Source of the DNA: JBGPTF01 sp041490445 | GTDB lineage: Bacteria > Acidobacteriota > Terriglobia > Acidiferrales > UBA7541 | DNA: 64,000 nt | Reading direction: 5' to 3' | NCBI GenBank assembly: GCA_041490445.1 | Contig: JBGPTF010000001.1 | Location: 248,001-312,000, forward strand | Shown here: piece by piece, positions 1 through 8,924 of the stretch | Numbering within the stretch: the stretch's first letter is position 1 | Layout of the letters: each line of letters opens with the position of its first letter | The notes under the pieces: generated by a model | Told to the model about the DNA's origin: nothing | The model's database searches: none | Seen by the model: the letters and a program-made list of their open reading frames with translations, nothing else | Program-made: the position numbers and the translations under genes

Positions 1-476
1 GAGCTTCCGCGCAGGTTGTCGGCGTCATCGATGCCAGCCTGACCGAGCTGCTTGCGCGCGCCCTCGGCGAGCTCGGCGTGCGCCGCGCCTTCGTCGTCCA
101 CGGCGCCGAAGGCATCGACGAGATTTCGCTTTCCGGCGAAACTTTCGTTGCCGAGCTGCGCGACGGCGACGTGCGCAGCTACACCGTCGTGCCCGAAGAT
201 TTTGGCCTGCGCCGCGCACCCTTCGAATCGCTTCAGGGAGGCAACGCGCGCCACAACGCGGAGATCATTTGCGCCATCCTCGCGGGAAAGCATGGTCCGC
301 ACCGCGAGATCGTTCTCGCGAACGCGTCCGCCGCGCTCGTTGCCGCCGGCCGCGCCTCCGATTTTCTCGAAGGCGTCACACTCGCCGCACGCGCAATCGA
401 CTCCGGCGCCGCGCGCGCCAAGCTCGATCAGCTCATCGCCTTCACACAGGCAGAAAAAGTCGAAAAAGGAATTTAG
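1..476 (+). CDS. trpD: Anthranilate phosphoribosyltransferase, C-terminal part
   Basis: This is the 3' part of trpD; the 5' end lies outside the window. The frame is open from base 3 and ends at the TAG at 474-476. TrpD transfers phosphoribose from PRPP to anthranilate, the second committed step of tryptophan synthesis, in the cytoplasm. The visible part reads through VVGVIDASLTELLARAL and VVHGAEGIDEIS, the conserved hinge and glycosyltransferase core, and continues to ESLQGGNARHNAE and a C-terminal helical part with GRASDFLEGV, all typical of the family's last ~150 residues. A GTG at 78 is internal and not the start. trpE and trpG lie about 4 kb away on the other strand, so the trp genes here are not one operon. 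Confidence 0.93.
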   Translation, partial: ASAQVVGVIDASLTELLARALGELGVRRAFVVHGAEGIDEISLSGETFVAELRDGDVRSYTVVPEDFGLRRAPFESLQGGNARHNAEIICAILAGKHGPHREIVLANASAALVAAGRASDFLEGVTLAARAIDSGAARAKLDQLIAFTQAEKVEKGI

Positions 477-546
477 AACGCCCTCCAGCTTCCTTCGCCG
501 TTTTCTTCCCGTTACCACTCCGTCATCGAGTCGATTTCCGCTTCAC

Positions 547-1302
547 TCACTGCTGTTGCAAGGCGCGCGCCGCAAAGAAAAACGTCACCAGCGAGAACAG
601 AAGGAACGCCAAGGCCTCCCACGCAATTCGGTGCGGCGCACCGGTGCCGAGAGTGCAATACCGCAGAAAATCCACCTGCCACGTCACGGGATTGGCGAGC
701 GACGCGCGACGTAGCCAGGCGGGCAGCGGCTCGATCGGATAAAACATCGAGCTGGCCAGGATCACGAGAAAACACACCGACGTCACGGTGCTGAAAATGT
801 CGTTCCGGCGGATCCGGAGCGCAAACATCGCATAGAAGAAAAACCACCCGGCCGCCCCGCCCACCACGCCCACGAAAAGCAGCGGAAGCCGCGCCGCGTG
901 AACCGTCGCCCCCAGCAGCCACACGGCCACGGCGACCGTGATCGTCGCCTGCACGATCACGACGAACAGGTTGAACAACACTTTGCCCACCAGCAATTGC
1001 GCGCGGCTCAGCGGATACGTCAGCATCTCGAAAAAGATGCCGTTGTCGCGGTCCATGAAGAAGGTCCACGCCGTGTTCGACGCGATGATGAACCCCGCCA
1101 GGCTGAGCACGCCCGGCAGAAAAAAGGAAAGATAGTCCGTTCCCACGCCCGGCGTGGGCTGGCCGAGCGCATGTTTCATCCCCACGCCGAACAGCACCAG
1201 GTAGCCGAGCGAATACAGCAGGTCCCAGAACAGATAGAGCAGGTTCGTCGCCCGGATTTTTCCTTCGCGGTACAACATTGCCCTGATCGCAGCCATAAAC
1301 AT
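547..1302 (-). CDS. ABC-2 type transporter permease
   Basis: Membrane subunit of an ABC-2 exporter, 251 aa. About six hydrophobic segments are visible, including YLFWDLLYSLGYLVLFGVG near residues 23-41 and LSFFLPGVLSLAGFIIAS near 60. The segment FFMDRDNGIFFEMLTYPLSR matches the cytoplasmic coupling region found in DrrB/NodJ-like permeases. The gene lies 16 nt downstream of the ATP-binding subunit gene on the same strand, so the two form a transporter operon. The substrate cannot be read from the sequence; family members export drugs, polysaccharides or lipids. A second in-frame ATG lies two codons downstream; I kept the first because AGGGAGAA stands just before it. Confidence 0.9.
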   Translation of the reverse strand: MFMAAIRAMLYREGKIRATNLLYLFWDLLYSLGYLVLFGVGMKHALGQPTPGVGTDYLSFFLPGVLSLAGFIIASNTAWTFFMDRDNGIFFEMLTYPLSRAQLLVGKVLFNLFVVIVQATITVAVAVWLLGATVHAARLPLLFVGVVGGAAGWFFFYAMFALRIRRNDIFSTVTSVCFLVILASSMFYPIEPLPAWLRRASLANPVTWQVDFLRYCTLGTGAPHRIAWEALAFLLFSLVTFFFAARALQQQ

Positions 1303-1318
1303 TTCTCCCTTCTTCCGG

Positions 1319-2281
1319 CTAATTGTTCTTCGTCAGTTCGAGAAAGACGTCCTCGAGACTCGCGCCGCCCACTTCCACGCGCAGCACCCGGCCTTTCTTC
1401 GCCAGGTCGCCGACGATCTCGAGCACCCGCGCCTCTTCGGCCTTCAGAGCGATTTCGATCGTGTTCTGGTTCACACGCAACCGTATCGGCTCGAGTTGCG
1501 CTGCGTCCTCTTCGATCGCAGCCGGCAGTTCGTCGAACGTCATCGCAATTTCGTACACGCCCTCCGAAAGCAGCTTCAGCGAATGCAGATCGCCGCGCGC
1601 CACCTGGCGGCCTTTGTTCATGATGAGGATGTCGTCGCAGAGGTCTTCGGCCTCGCCCAGCACCTGCGTCGTCAGCACGATGGTTCGCCAGGCCGCCGCT
1701 TCTTCGCGGAGATACCCCATCACCGAGCGCTTGAGCAGCGGGTCCATCCCCGTTGAAAACTCGTCGAGGAAAACAACCGGCGTGCGCACCAGGAAAATCT
1801 TCCCCACCTGCACGCGTCGGCGGAAGCCTCCGCTAAGGTCCTGCGCCTTGCGGTCGGCCTCGCTTTCCAGATGAAACCGCGCCAGGATTTCCTCCGTCCT
1901 GCGCCGGGATTCTCTGCCGCTCAGCCCATGGAAGCGCCCGTAGGTGAGCAAGTTGTCGCGCACGCTCAGAAACAAATCCACCGCCGTCTCCTGGATCACC
2001 ATCGCGATGCGCCGGCGCACTTCGAGCGGTTGTGCGACGACGTCGCAGCCTTCGATCCGCGCCGTCCCGCTCGTCGGCCGCACGAGTGTGGTGAGCATTT
2101 TCAGCAGTGTCGTCTTCCCGGCGCCGTTCGGCCCCAGCAGCCCGAAAATCTTCCCCGGCTCGACCGCGAAGCTCATCCCATCCACCGCTCGCACGGACTT
2201 GCCTTTGCCGCGCCACGCCGCCCAACCATGCGGCTCGTACACTTTCACCAGGTTTTCCACTTCCAGCGCGTAGTTGCTCAT
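1319..2281 (-). CDS. ABC transporter ATP-binding protein (DrrA/NatA-like)
   Basis: ATPase subunit pairing with the ABC-2 permease just downstream, 320 aa. Visible motifs: Walker A GPNGAGKTT (about residues 50-58), signature LSGGFRRR, Walker B VVFLDEFSTGMDP and a switch region ending VLTTQ, where canonical ATPases have His. The insert between strands 1 and 2 (HGWAAWRGKGKSVRAVDG) and the C-terminal ~90 residues after the nucleotide domain fit the DrrA/NatA group. I chose the ATG at 2281 because homology begins there (MSNYALEVENLVKVY) and GAGGAA precedes it; the frame stays open nine codons further upstream. The transported substrate is unknown. Confidence 0.95.
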   Translation of the reverse strand: MSNYALEVENLVKVYEPHGWAAWRGKGKSVRAVDGMSFAVEPGKIFGLLGPNGAGKTTLLKMLTTLVRPTSGTARIEGCDVVAQPLEVRRRIAMVIQETAVDLFLSVRDNLLTYGRFHGLSGRESRRRTEEILARFHLESEADRKAQDLSGGFRRRVQVGKIFLVRTPVVFLDEFSTGMDPLLKRSVMGYLREEAAAWRTIVLTTQVLGEAEDLCDDILIMNKGRQVARGDLHSLKLLSEGVYEIAMTFDELPAAIEEDAAQLEPIRLRVNQNTIEIALKAEEARVLEIVGDLAKKGRVLRVEVGGASLEDVFLELTKNN

Positions 2282-2445
2282 CGGTTCCTCAAGGCGACGC
2301 GGACCCATTCGGGCAACGTCGCAAGATAGGCCGCCATTCGCGGCGATGGGAATTTATAATGCCACCCTCACGGGCGGCGCCCGGCGGAAGACCTCGCGGG
2401 CTGGCGAATCGAGAGGCTCGAAGTGCGAGTTATTGGAGGGCTATC

Positions 2446-4011
2446 ATGGAGCGCATAGGAATTCTTCTTTCTTTGTTGACGCTGGCAGTCTATTCAGGCT
2501 CTCCCCAAAAGTCAATCGCGGCGCAGGACAGGCCGCCGGACAGCGCCGCGCGCGTCGCCGCCGAAGTGCGCGCCTATCGCCAGGCGCACGAACAGGAAAT
2601 CGTCAGGGAAATGGTGGATCTGCTCTCCATCCCCAACACGGCGAACGACCAGCCAAACATCCAGCGCAACGCCGCGAAGCTCATCGCCATGCTCGAACAG
2701 CGCGGGATTCACGCGCAGCTTCTTCCGATTCCCGGCCGTGGCCCGGTGGTGTTCGGCAATTTGCAGACGCCGGGCGCGAAGCGGACCGTCATTTTCTATT
2801 GTCACTACGACGGCCAGCCTGTTGAGCCATCAGGATGGATTGGCACGAAACCGTTCGAACCTGCCCTGCGAACGAACAGCATCGATGGCGGGGGCGAGCT
2901 GATCCCTTTTCCTCCCTCCGGCACGCCGTATCAGGATGATTGGCGTCTTTACGCGCGCTCGTCCGGCGATGATAAGTCGCCGATCGTCGCGATTCTCGCC
3001 GCCGTGGACGCATTGCGCGCCCGCAAGATTCCGCTCGGCGTGAATCTAAGACTCGTCCTCGATGGCGAAGAGGAAGCTGGCTCTCCTCACCTCGAAGAAA
3101 CCTTGCTCGCGCATCGCGATCTCCTCGCCGGCGACCTGGTCATTTCCGCCGACGGCCCGGTGCATCAGAGCGGCCGGCCGCTCGTCAGCTTTGGCAACCG
3201 CGGCGTCGTGTCGGTGCGCCTCACCGTCTTCGGGCCGATTCATTCGCTCCACAGCGGGCACTACGGCAATTGGGCGCCGAATCCGGCCATGCGCCTCGCG
3301 CAACTTCTCGCGAGCATGAAGGACGCCGACGGCCGCGTCTTGATCGCCGGTTTCTACGACGGGGTCGTGCCGCCCGGCGAAGCCGAGCGCCGCGCCATCG
3401 CCGAGTTGCCCGACTACGATGCCAGGCTGCTGCACGACCTCGGCATTGCCGCGCCCGACGGCGGTGGAAAGAAGCTGATCGAAATGATCATGCTGCCGTC
3501 GCTGAACATTGATGGCCTCGAAAGCGGCTGGACCGGCGCGCAACCGAAAACGATCCTCCCCGACCGCGCCGTCGCCTCGCTCGATCTGCGCCTCGTGAAA
3601 AACATCCCGCCGGATGAACAGGTCGCCCGGCTCGTAGCGCACATCCGAAAACAGGGCTACTTCGTGATTGACCGCGAGCCAACGATGGAAGAGCGGGAGA
3701 AATACCCGCGCATCGCGGAATTTTCGCGTGAGAAGGGCTATCCCGCTGCGGGCACGCGAATGGACCTGCGGGTTTCGCAGGCGCTGCTGCATGTCGTTGA
3801 CGCAGCCGCGGGCGAGCCGGCGGTGCGCTTGCCGCTCGAAGGCGGCAGCGTGCCCATGTACATCTTCGAAAATCTCGGCGTTCCCGTGATCAGCGTGCCC
3901 ATCGTCAACTACGACGACAACCAGCACAGCCCCAACGAAAATTTGCGCCTGGGTCACTTCTGGCGCGGCATGGAAATCTACGCCGCGATCCTCGCCGCCC
4001 TCCATTGGTAG
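2446..4011 (+). CDS. Exported M20 family metallopeptidase
   Basis: Zinc-dependent dipeptidase/carboxypeptidase-like hydrolase of 521 aa. An N-terminal signal peptide (MERIGILLSLLTLAVYSG, cut near AIAAQ-like residues SIAAQ) predicts export to the periplasm. M20 metal and catalytic residues are present in order: CHYDGQP, RSSGDDKSP, LDGEEEAGS, ISADGP and QHSPNE near the C terminus. The dimerisation (lid) domain follows FGNRGVVSVRLTVFG. The ATG at 2446 has GGAGGG five bases upstream; the frame is open for another ~110 codons 5' but that part lacks coding character. It probably degrades peptides or modified dipeptides for nutrition. It is divergent from the ABC transporter genes on its left. Confidence 0.93.
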   Translation: MERIGILLSLLTLAVYSGSPQKSIAAQDRPPDSAARVAAEVRAYRQAHEQEIVREMVDLLSIPNTANDQPNIQRNAAKLIAMLEQRGIHAQLLPIPGRGPVVFGNLQTPGAKRTVIFYCHYDGQPVEPSGWIGTKPFEPALRTNSIDGGGELIPFPPSGTPYQDDWRLYARSSGDDKSPIVAILAAVDALRARKIPLGVNLRLVLDGEEEAGSPHLEETLLAHRDLLAGDLVISADGPVHQSGRPLVSFGNRGVVSVRLTVFGPIHSLHSGHYGNWAPNPAMRLAQLLASMKDADGRVLIAGFYDGVVPPGEAERRAIAELPDYDARLLHDLGIAAPDGGGKKLIEMIMLPSLNIDGLESGWTGAQPKTILPDRAVASLDLRLVKNIPPDEQVARLVAHIRKQGYFVIDREPTMEEREKYPRIAEFSREKGYPAAGTRMDLRVSQALLHVVDAAAGEPAVRLPLEGGSVPMYIFENLGVPVISVPIVNYDDNQHSPNENLRLGHFWRGMEIYAAILAALHW

Positions 4012-4030
4012 GCTATCGATAGGAACGCGC

Positions 4031-4246
4031 CTAGTCGCTACCCAGAAGTTCATGCAGCAGCGCAATCTCGGGAGGCAACACGCGCCGCAAGCAAACGGAG
4101 TGGCAATAGAGTTCTTGTTCCCCCGCGCCTTTGTGCCCCTGCTTCCAATCTTGCAGCCTGGGCCGCAGCGTCAGAAGACAAACGTCCGGGGGTATGGGTT
4201 CAATGGCCTTCAGGCAGAAACAGCATTCATATCGGGATGCGGGCAC
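4031..4246 (-). CDS. Small Cys-rich putative zinc-binding protein
   Basis: A 71-aa protein I do not recognise by name. It carries CCFC near residue 9 and CHSVC near residue 49, spaced like two halves of a zinc ribbon, with ELYCHSVCLRRVLPPE and a helical C-terminal tail ending LLGSD. Translation appears to start at a GTG. It begins 18 nt after the trpG stop on the same strand, so it is probably the last gene of the aroDE-trpE-trpG transcript. The Cys spacing and operon position support a real gene. Its function, and any link to tryptophan synthesis, are unknown. Confidence 0.6.
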   Translation of the reverse strand: MPASRYECCFCLKAIEPIPPDVCLLTLRPRLQDWKQGHKGAGEQELYCHSVCLRRVLPPEIALLHELLGSD

Positions 4247-4264
4247 GTGTTCTTTCCAGAACCG

Positions 4265-4828
4265 CTACAACGCGAGAAAATTCTGCAGTAGCCGGAATCC
4301 CGCCTCCGTGAGCACCGACTCCGGGTGAAACTGCACGCCCTCCACCTTCAACCGCCGGTGGCGCAGGCCCATGATCGTCCGGTCGTCCGTCTCGGCGGAA
4401 ATTTCCAGTTCGCGCGGCAGCGATTTCCGCTCGACGATCAAGGAATGATAGCGCGTCGCCGCAAACCGTTGCGGCAGCTTCCGAAATACCGTCTTCCCGT
4501 CATGCACAATCTCGCTCGTCTTCCCGTGCATGATCTTTGCCGCTCGCACGATTCGCCCGCCGAACGCCGCGCCGATGGCTTGATGTCCCAGGCAAACCCC
4601 GAGGATCGGGATTCTCCCGGCGAAGCGCTGCACCAGCAGAATGCTGATGCCCGCTTCCTGGGGGGTGCATGGCCCCGGTGAAATCACGATTCGCTCCGGC
4701 GCCAGCTCTTCGATCTCGTCGAGCGTAATCTGATCGTTCCGGCGCACCACGAGCTCCTGCCCCATCTGGCCGAGGTACTGCGCCAGGTTGTAGGTAAACG
4801 AGTCGTAGTTGTCGAGTACCAGCAGCAT
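4265..4828 (-). CDS. trpG: Anthranilate synthase glutamine amidotransferase subunit
   Basis: TrpG (187 aa, normal length) releases ammonia from glutamine for TrpE. The class I amidotransferase triad is intact: Cys in GVCLGHQAIG, His and Glu in GVQFHPESV. The start MLLVLDNYDSFTYNL is the canonical N terminus. It lies 5 nt downstream of trpE, so the two subunits are co-translated. In some bacteria the same protein also serves PabB in folate synthesis. No second pabA-like gene is seen here, so a dual role is possible but not shown. Confidence 0.97.
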   Translation of the reverse strand: MLLVLDNYDSFTYNLAQYLGQMGQELVVRRNDQITLDEIEELAPERIVISPGPCTPQEAGISILLVQRFAGRIPILGVCLGHQAIGAAFGGRIVRAAKIMHGKTSEIVHDGKTVFRKLPQRFAATRYHSLIVERKSLPRELEISAETDDRTIMGLRHRRLKVEGVQFHPESVLTEAGFRLLQNFLAL

Positions 4829-4833
4829 CGGCC

Positions 4834-6330
4834 TTATATTTTACCTTCGTGCGCGGCCCGGAGCGCAGTCACCAGCGCGAGCGCCTTGTTCACCGTCTCC
4901 AGGTATTCGCGCTCGGGCACCGAGTCCGCCACCACGCCGCCGCCCGCCTGGATGTACGCGCGGCCGTTCTTCGCCACCAGCGTGCGCAACGCGATGCACG
5001 AATCGAGGTTCCCGGAAAAATCCAGATACAGGATCGCACCCGCATAAATCCCGCGCCGCGTCGGCTCCAGCTCGTCAATGATCTCCATCGCACGGACCTT
5101 GGGCGCGCCGGAAAGTGTGCCCGCCGGAAAGCAGGCCATCAGCGCGTCAAAGCAGTCCACATCCGGCCGCAGCCGTCCCCGCAAACTCGAGACGAGGTGC
5201 ATCACGTGCGAATACCGCTCGACGAACATCAGCCGCTCGACGCGCACCGAGCCGTATTCGCACACGCGACCCAGGTCGTTGCGTCCCAGGTCCACCAGCA
5301 TGATGTGTTCGGCGCGCTCCTTCGGATCGGCCGACAGCTTCGCTTCCAGCGCGCGGTCTTCTTTTTCGCTTTTCCCGCGCGGCTGCGTCCCTGCAATCGG
5401 GCGATAGAAGGCTTCGCGCCCTTGCACCTTGACGAGCATCTCGGGTGAGCTGCCCACAACGCTCACATCCCCCAGGCGCAAAAAGTAAAGATAGGGCGAG
5501 GGGTTGATCACGCGCAGCGCGCGATAGATTTCGAACGGGTCGGCGTTTGTCTTCGCTTCGAATCGCTGGCTTGGCACCACCTGGAACACGTCGCCGGCGC
5601 GGATGTACGCCTTCGCCCGGCGCACTGCGGCCAGGTAACGCCCACGCGTCATGTTAGAGACCAGGCGCGGCGCGCCGTTCGCCCGGACGGCGCGTTGCGG
5701 AGGCAACGGTCCTTCGAGCGTACGCCGTGTGCGCTTGATTTCGCGCACCGCGGCATCGTACTTCGCGCGCAGGCTTCCAACGCCTCCGGTGTACACATTG
5801 CGGACGATCCAGACGCGGTGCTGCACGTGGTCGAACACCACGAGCCCGAGATAAAACATCAGCACCGCATCATCGAGCTTCAAGTCGTCGCGGCCGGTGT
5901 CCGGAATTCGCTCGATCAACCGCACCATGTCGTAGGTGAAGTACCCGATCGCACCCGCCACCAGCGGGGGCAATCCCGGAATGCGCACCGGCCGGTAGCG
6001 GTGCACAAGTCCGCGCAGCACCTCGATGGGATTGCCGCCCATCTCTTCGCGCTCGATCTTTTCCCGCCCGCGAACATTGGCGCGCTCGATCACACAGGAG
6101 CGCCCGCGCGAGCGGAACACCTCCGCCGGATTCGCCCCCACGAACGTGTAGCGCGCAATCGTCTCGCCCCCTTCCACGCTCTCGAGCAAGCACGAATAGC
6201 GCGCGTCGCGGGCGAGACGCAGATACGCGCCCACCGGCGTCAGCAGGTCGGCGGTGAACGTCTCGTACACCGGCACCAGGTTTCCCTGCCGCGCCAGCTT
6301 CGCAAACGACTTGTAATCCGGCTGAATCAT
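4834..6330 (-). CDS. trpE: Anthranilate synthase component I
   Basis: TrpE (498 aa) converts chorismate and ammonia to anthranilate. The N terminus carries the feedback element CLLESVEGG (the LLES tryptophan-binding motif, about residues 48-53). The chorismate-binding domain includes GSSPEMLVKV, PIAGTQPRGKS, DLGRNDLGRVC and AGGGVVADS. All usual catalytic residues appear present. It follows aroDE with a ~50-nt gap and precedes trpG by 5 nt on the same strand. The LLES motif suggests normal tryptophan feedback inhibition. I see no leader peptide or T-box in the short gap upstream; transcription probably begins before aroDE. Confidence 0.97.
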   Translation of the reverse strand: MIQPDYKSFAKLARQGNLVPVYETFTADLLTPVGAYLRLARDARYSCLLESVEGGETIARYTFVGANPAEVFRSRGRSCVIERANVRGREKIEREEMGGNPIEVLRGLVHRYRPVRIPGLPPLVAGAIGYFTYDMVRLIERIPDTGRDDLKLDDAVLMFYLGLVVFDHVQHRVWIVRNVYTGGVGSLRAKYDAAVREIKRTRRTLEGPLPPQRAVRANGAPRLVSNMTRGRYLAAVRRAKAYIRAGDVFQVVPSQRFEAKTNADPFEIYRALRVINPSPYLYFLRLGDVSVVGSSPEMLVKVQGREAFYRPIAGTQPRGKSEKEDRALEAKLSADPKERAEHIMLVDLGRNDLGRVCEYGSVRVERLMFVERYSHVMHLVSSLRGRLRPDVDCFDALMACFPAGTLSGAPKVRAMEIIDELEPTRRGIYAGAILYLDFSGNLDSCIALRTLVAKNGRAYIQAGGGVVADSVPEREYLETVNKALALVTALRAAHEGKI

Positions 6331-6382
6331 GTCTCTACAGCGGCCGATCGGTGGCCCCTGAAATCACCTTGCCGCGCCCCTC

Positions 6383-7921
6383 TCATTGCCGCCGCAACGC
6401 TTCCAGTACAGCTTTTCGCATCGCCGCTTCCGGCGCGCGTTCGCCTGCCCAGATTTCCCATTGCGCGGCGCCTTGCGCGAGAAACATCTCTACGCCGGAT
6501 ACGGTTTCGATGCCGCGCCGCGCCGCCAGTTGCAGCAGTTTCGTTTTCTCCGGGCGGTAAATCAGGTCGAAGACCAGCCTGCAGTTCAGCTCTCCGGCGT
6601 CGAGCGGCGACTGCCCCGCGTGCGGGTGCATACCCACCGGCGTGGCATTCACGATCGCGTCGAAGAATTCACGGCGCAGCCGTCGTCGCTCCACCGCTTC
6701 TCCGCCCACTGCTCGAGCCAGCGCCTTGGCTCGTTCCATCCGCCGCGCGCAGAGGCAAACCATCGCGCCACCCTGCGCCAGCGCAAACGCCACCGCCCGC
6801 GCCGCGCCTCCCGCTCCAAAGAGCAGCACGCGGCTGCCGCGCAGCGGGATTCTCCGTTCGAGCGCGCGCAGCACGCCCACGTAATCCGTGTTGTAACCGT
6901 AGAGTTTTCCACCGCCGCGCACCACCACGGTATTCACCGCGCCGATCGCCGCCGCCAAAGGGTCGCAATCATCGAGCAGCCGCAGAATCCTTTCCTTGTG
7001 CGGCAGCGTCACGCTGAACCCGGCGATACCGAGCGGCTCGATTGCGCCGAGAAAATCCCGCAGGTCGCGCACGAGGAACGGCAAGTACACCGCGTTGATG
7101 TTCCGAGCCCGGAATCCGGCGTTCTGCATCTGCGGCGACAGCGAATGCCCAACCGGATCGCCGATCACGCCGTAGACGCGCGTCTGGCGGTCGAGTTTAT
7201 CTGCGCGATAGACGTGCTTCATGTCCTCGATGCAAAGCTGCCCCGCCGCCGTCGCCTGTTCCACTGCGGCATACGTCAGCGCGCTTCCCTGCTGCAGCGC
7301 CAGAACCCGCGCCGACAATCCCATCTCTCCCATTGGCACCGCGATCACGTTTTTGCGGCCCCGCGCCATCTGGAGCACGCGCACGCTGTCAGCGACGGAT
7401 TTGCAATGCGTTGCGATCTTTGCTCCGTCACCGCCGATGCGGTCGAGTCGCCGCGCCACCGCCGCCAGATTTTTCGGCGTCCCTCGAAAATCGTGAAAGG
7501 AGATGAGGCACTTCGCCCGCCCGAAAAACCTATGGAGAGTGCCCTTATCGAAGTTCTCCGCCGTTTCCAGCTCGACATCCACCCATGCGCAGCCACACTC
7601 GATCGCCTGGCGAAGCAAGCCAATCTGTGATTCGATGCTTCCACGGAATCGGCCCCCGGCAACCCGTCGGCGGCAGGTCGCGATGAGCGTGGCGCGTGGT
7701 GGGCGCCGGCGCACCCAACCGAGAAATTGCAGAATCCCCTCTTCATCCGCCAGCCAGTCGAGCCGTACTTCCAGCAGGCGCGTCTGGCGCAGAGCGGCGC
7801 GCGTCTGGCGCACCATTCCCCTTGCGTCGGGCGCTGCCACGACGCCGCAAATCCTGTCCCTCCCAAACGGCCCTGACACCGGAGTTTCCCCCACCGACCA
7901 GAGAATTAGCGCTTCTACCAT
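6383..7921 (-). CDS. aroDE: Bifunctional 3-dehydroquinate dehydratase / shikimate dehydrogenase
   Basis: A 512-aa fusion catalysing two successive shikimate pathway steps. Residues ~20-230 form a type I dehydroquinase: CLISFHDFRG holds the catalytic His and AKIATHCKS the Schiff-base Lys. Residues ~248-512 form AroE: GDPVGHSLSPQMQN (shikimate-binding Ser pair), TLPHKE (catalytic Lys), FGAGGAARA (NADPH-binding), NATPVGM and FLAQGAAQ. The domain order is that of plant DHQ-SDH. The gene heads the aroDE-trpE-trpG operon, linking chorismate supply to anthranilate synthesis. Both active sites look intact. The start at 7921 leaves ~20 residues before the first domain. Confidence 0.95.
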   Translation of the reverse strand: MVEALILWSVGETPVSGPFGRDRICGVVAAPDARGMVRQTRAALRQTRLLEVRLDWLADEEGILQFLGWVRRRPPRATLIATCRRRVAGGRFRGSIESQIGLLRQAIECGCAWVDVELETAENFDKGTLHRFFGRAKCLISFHDFRGTPKNLAAVARRLDRIGGDGAKIATHCKSVADSVRVLQMARGRKNVIAVPMGEMGLSARVLALQQGSALTYAAVEQATAAGQLCIEDMKHVYRADKLDRQTRVYGVIGDPVGHSLSPQMQNAGFRARNINAVYLPFLVRDLRDFLGAIEPLGIAGFSVTLPHKERILRLLDDCDPLAAAIGAVNTVVVRGGGKLYGYNTDYVGVLRALERRIPLRGSRVLLFGAGGAARAVAFALAQGGAMVCLCARRMERAKALARAVGGEAVERRRLRREFFDAIVNATPVGMHPHAGQSPLDAGELNCRLVFDLIYRPEKTKLLQLAARRGIETVSGVEMFLAQGAAQWEIWAGERAPEAAMRKAVLEALRRQ

Positions 7922-8046
7922 GCGGTACTTAAAGTGTAAAGCGTGGAGCGGCGTCTCCTTGACGCTCTACGGGGGCTTCTGTTACGTTCGGCTGGAACAC
8001 GCCTCGAAAGGGCTCCCTGCCCACGGGTGTCAAAGGAGATCAACTC

Positions 8047-8910
8047 ATGCGTGGAAGAACTGTCATCTTCACCTTGATCGCCACCCTCGCGGGGGTGCTC
8101 CCCTGCACCGCACAGGCCCAGGTGGCCCACGCGCCCATCCAGGCCGACCTCTATTGCTCCGGGATCATCACCAGCGACGCCGTCTCTCGCGATACCTACC
8201 TGATCACTGGTGAACAGTCCTCCACCAGGATCTCCTTCGTTGAGCGCGACTACGTTTTCATCAACAAGGGCGCGAACCAGGGCGTAAAGGTGGGTGATGA
8301 GTTCCTTGTCGTCCGCAAGGTCAAAGACCAGAACGGTCTGGTTTGGTTCCGGTGGCAGTCCGCCCTGATCCGGGCGATGGGAACCCCGTGGGAAGATGAA
8401 GGCCGGTTGCGCGTCGTCGTGGCACAACCCAACCTTTCGACCGCGCAGGTTGTCCAGTCCTGTGACTTGATGCAACGCGGTGACATCGTCCTTCCGTTTG
8501 CGGAACGGCCCGCCCCGCCGCTCAAGGCGGAAGACCATTTCGATCGCTTTGCGCCGGCCAGTGGAAAAGCGAAGGCCATGGTTGTCACCTCCAAGCGATT
8601 CCACGCCGAAGACGGCGCCAACAACATTGTGTACATCAATCTGGGCAGCGCGCAGGGCGTCAGGACGGGCGATTATTTCCGCATCTACCGTTACCAGGAC
8701 AACCACGTTGAAACAGCGTATCGCGAGGGCGGTTACACAACGCGCATCTTTGGATACGGCACCTCGCCTGGCGGTTACAAGTGGGATAACCTGCCGCGAG
8801 AGGTTCTGGGCGAAGGCATCGTCCTGCGGACGGGGCCCAACTCTTCCACCGTGTTGATCACCTTCAGCCTGCGGGAAATCTTCGTGGGCGACTACGTCGA
8901 GCTGGAATAG
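8047..8910 (+). CDS. Exported protein with two FlgT-like barrel repeats
   Basis: A 287-aa secreted protein with a Sec signal peptide (TVIFTLIATLAGVLPCTAQAQ). Two internal repeats share the pattern Y-[IV]-[FY]-I-N-x-G-x-x-x-G-V-[KR]-x-G-D: VFINKGANQGVKVGDEF (~residues 70-86) and VYINLGSAQGVRTGDYF (~residues 197-213). This small beta-barrel repeat is seen in FlgT C-terminal-like domains, often in cell-envelope proteins. AGGAG lies 8 nt before the ATG. No flagellar genes are in the window, so a flagellar role is not supported. It could be a periplasmic or outer-membrane-associated structural protein. It is convergent with the AMMECR1 gene. Confidence 0.85.
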   Translation: MRGRTVIFTLIATLAGVLPCTAQAQVAHAPIQADLYCSGIITSDAVSRDTYLITGEQSSTRISFVERDYVFINKGANQGVKVGDEFLVVRKVKDQNGLVWFRWQSALIRAMGTPWEDEGRLRVVVAQPNLSTAQVVQSCDLMQRGDIVLPFAERPAPPLKAEDHFDRFAPASGKAKAMVVTSKRFHAEDGANNIVYINLGSAQGVRTGDYFRIYRYQDNHVETAYREGGYTTRIFGYGTSPGGYKWDNLPREVLGEGIVLRTGPNSSTVLITFSLREIFVGDYVELE

Positions 8911-8924
8911 ATTTTCCTCGATCG

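Noticed and set aside
2107..2445. N-terminal extension of the exported M20 peptidase
   Set aside because: It overlaps the divergent ABC ATPase gene and lacks coding pattern; the ATG at 2446 has GGAGGG and begins a signal peptide.
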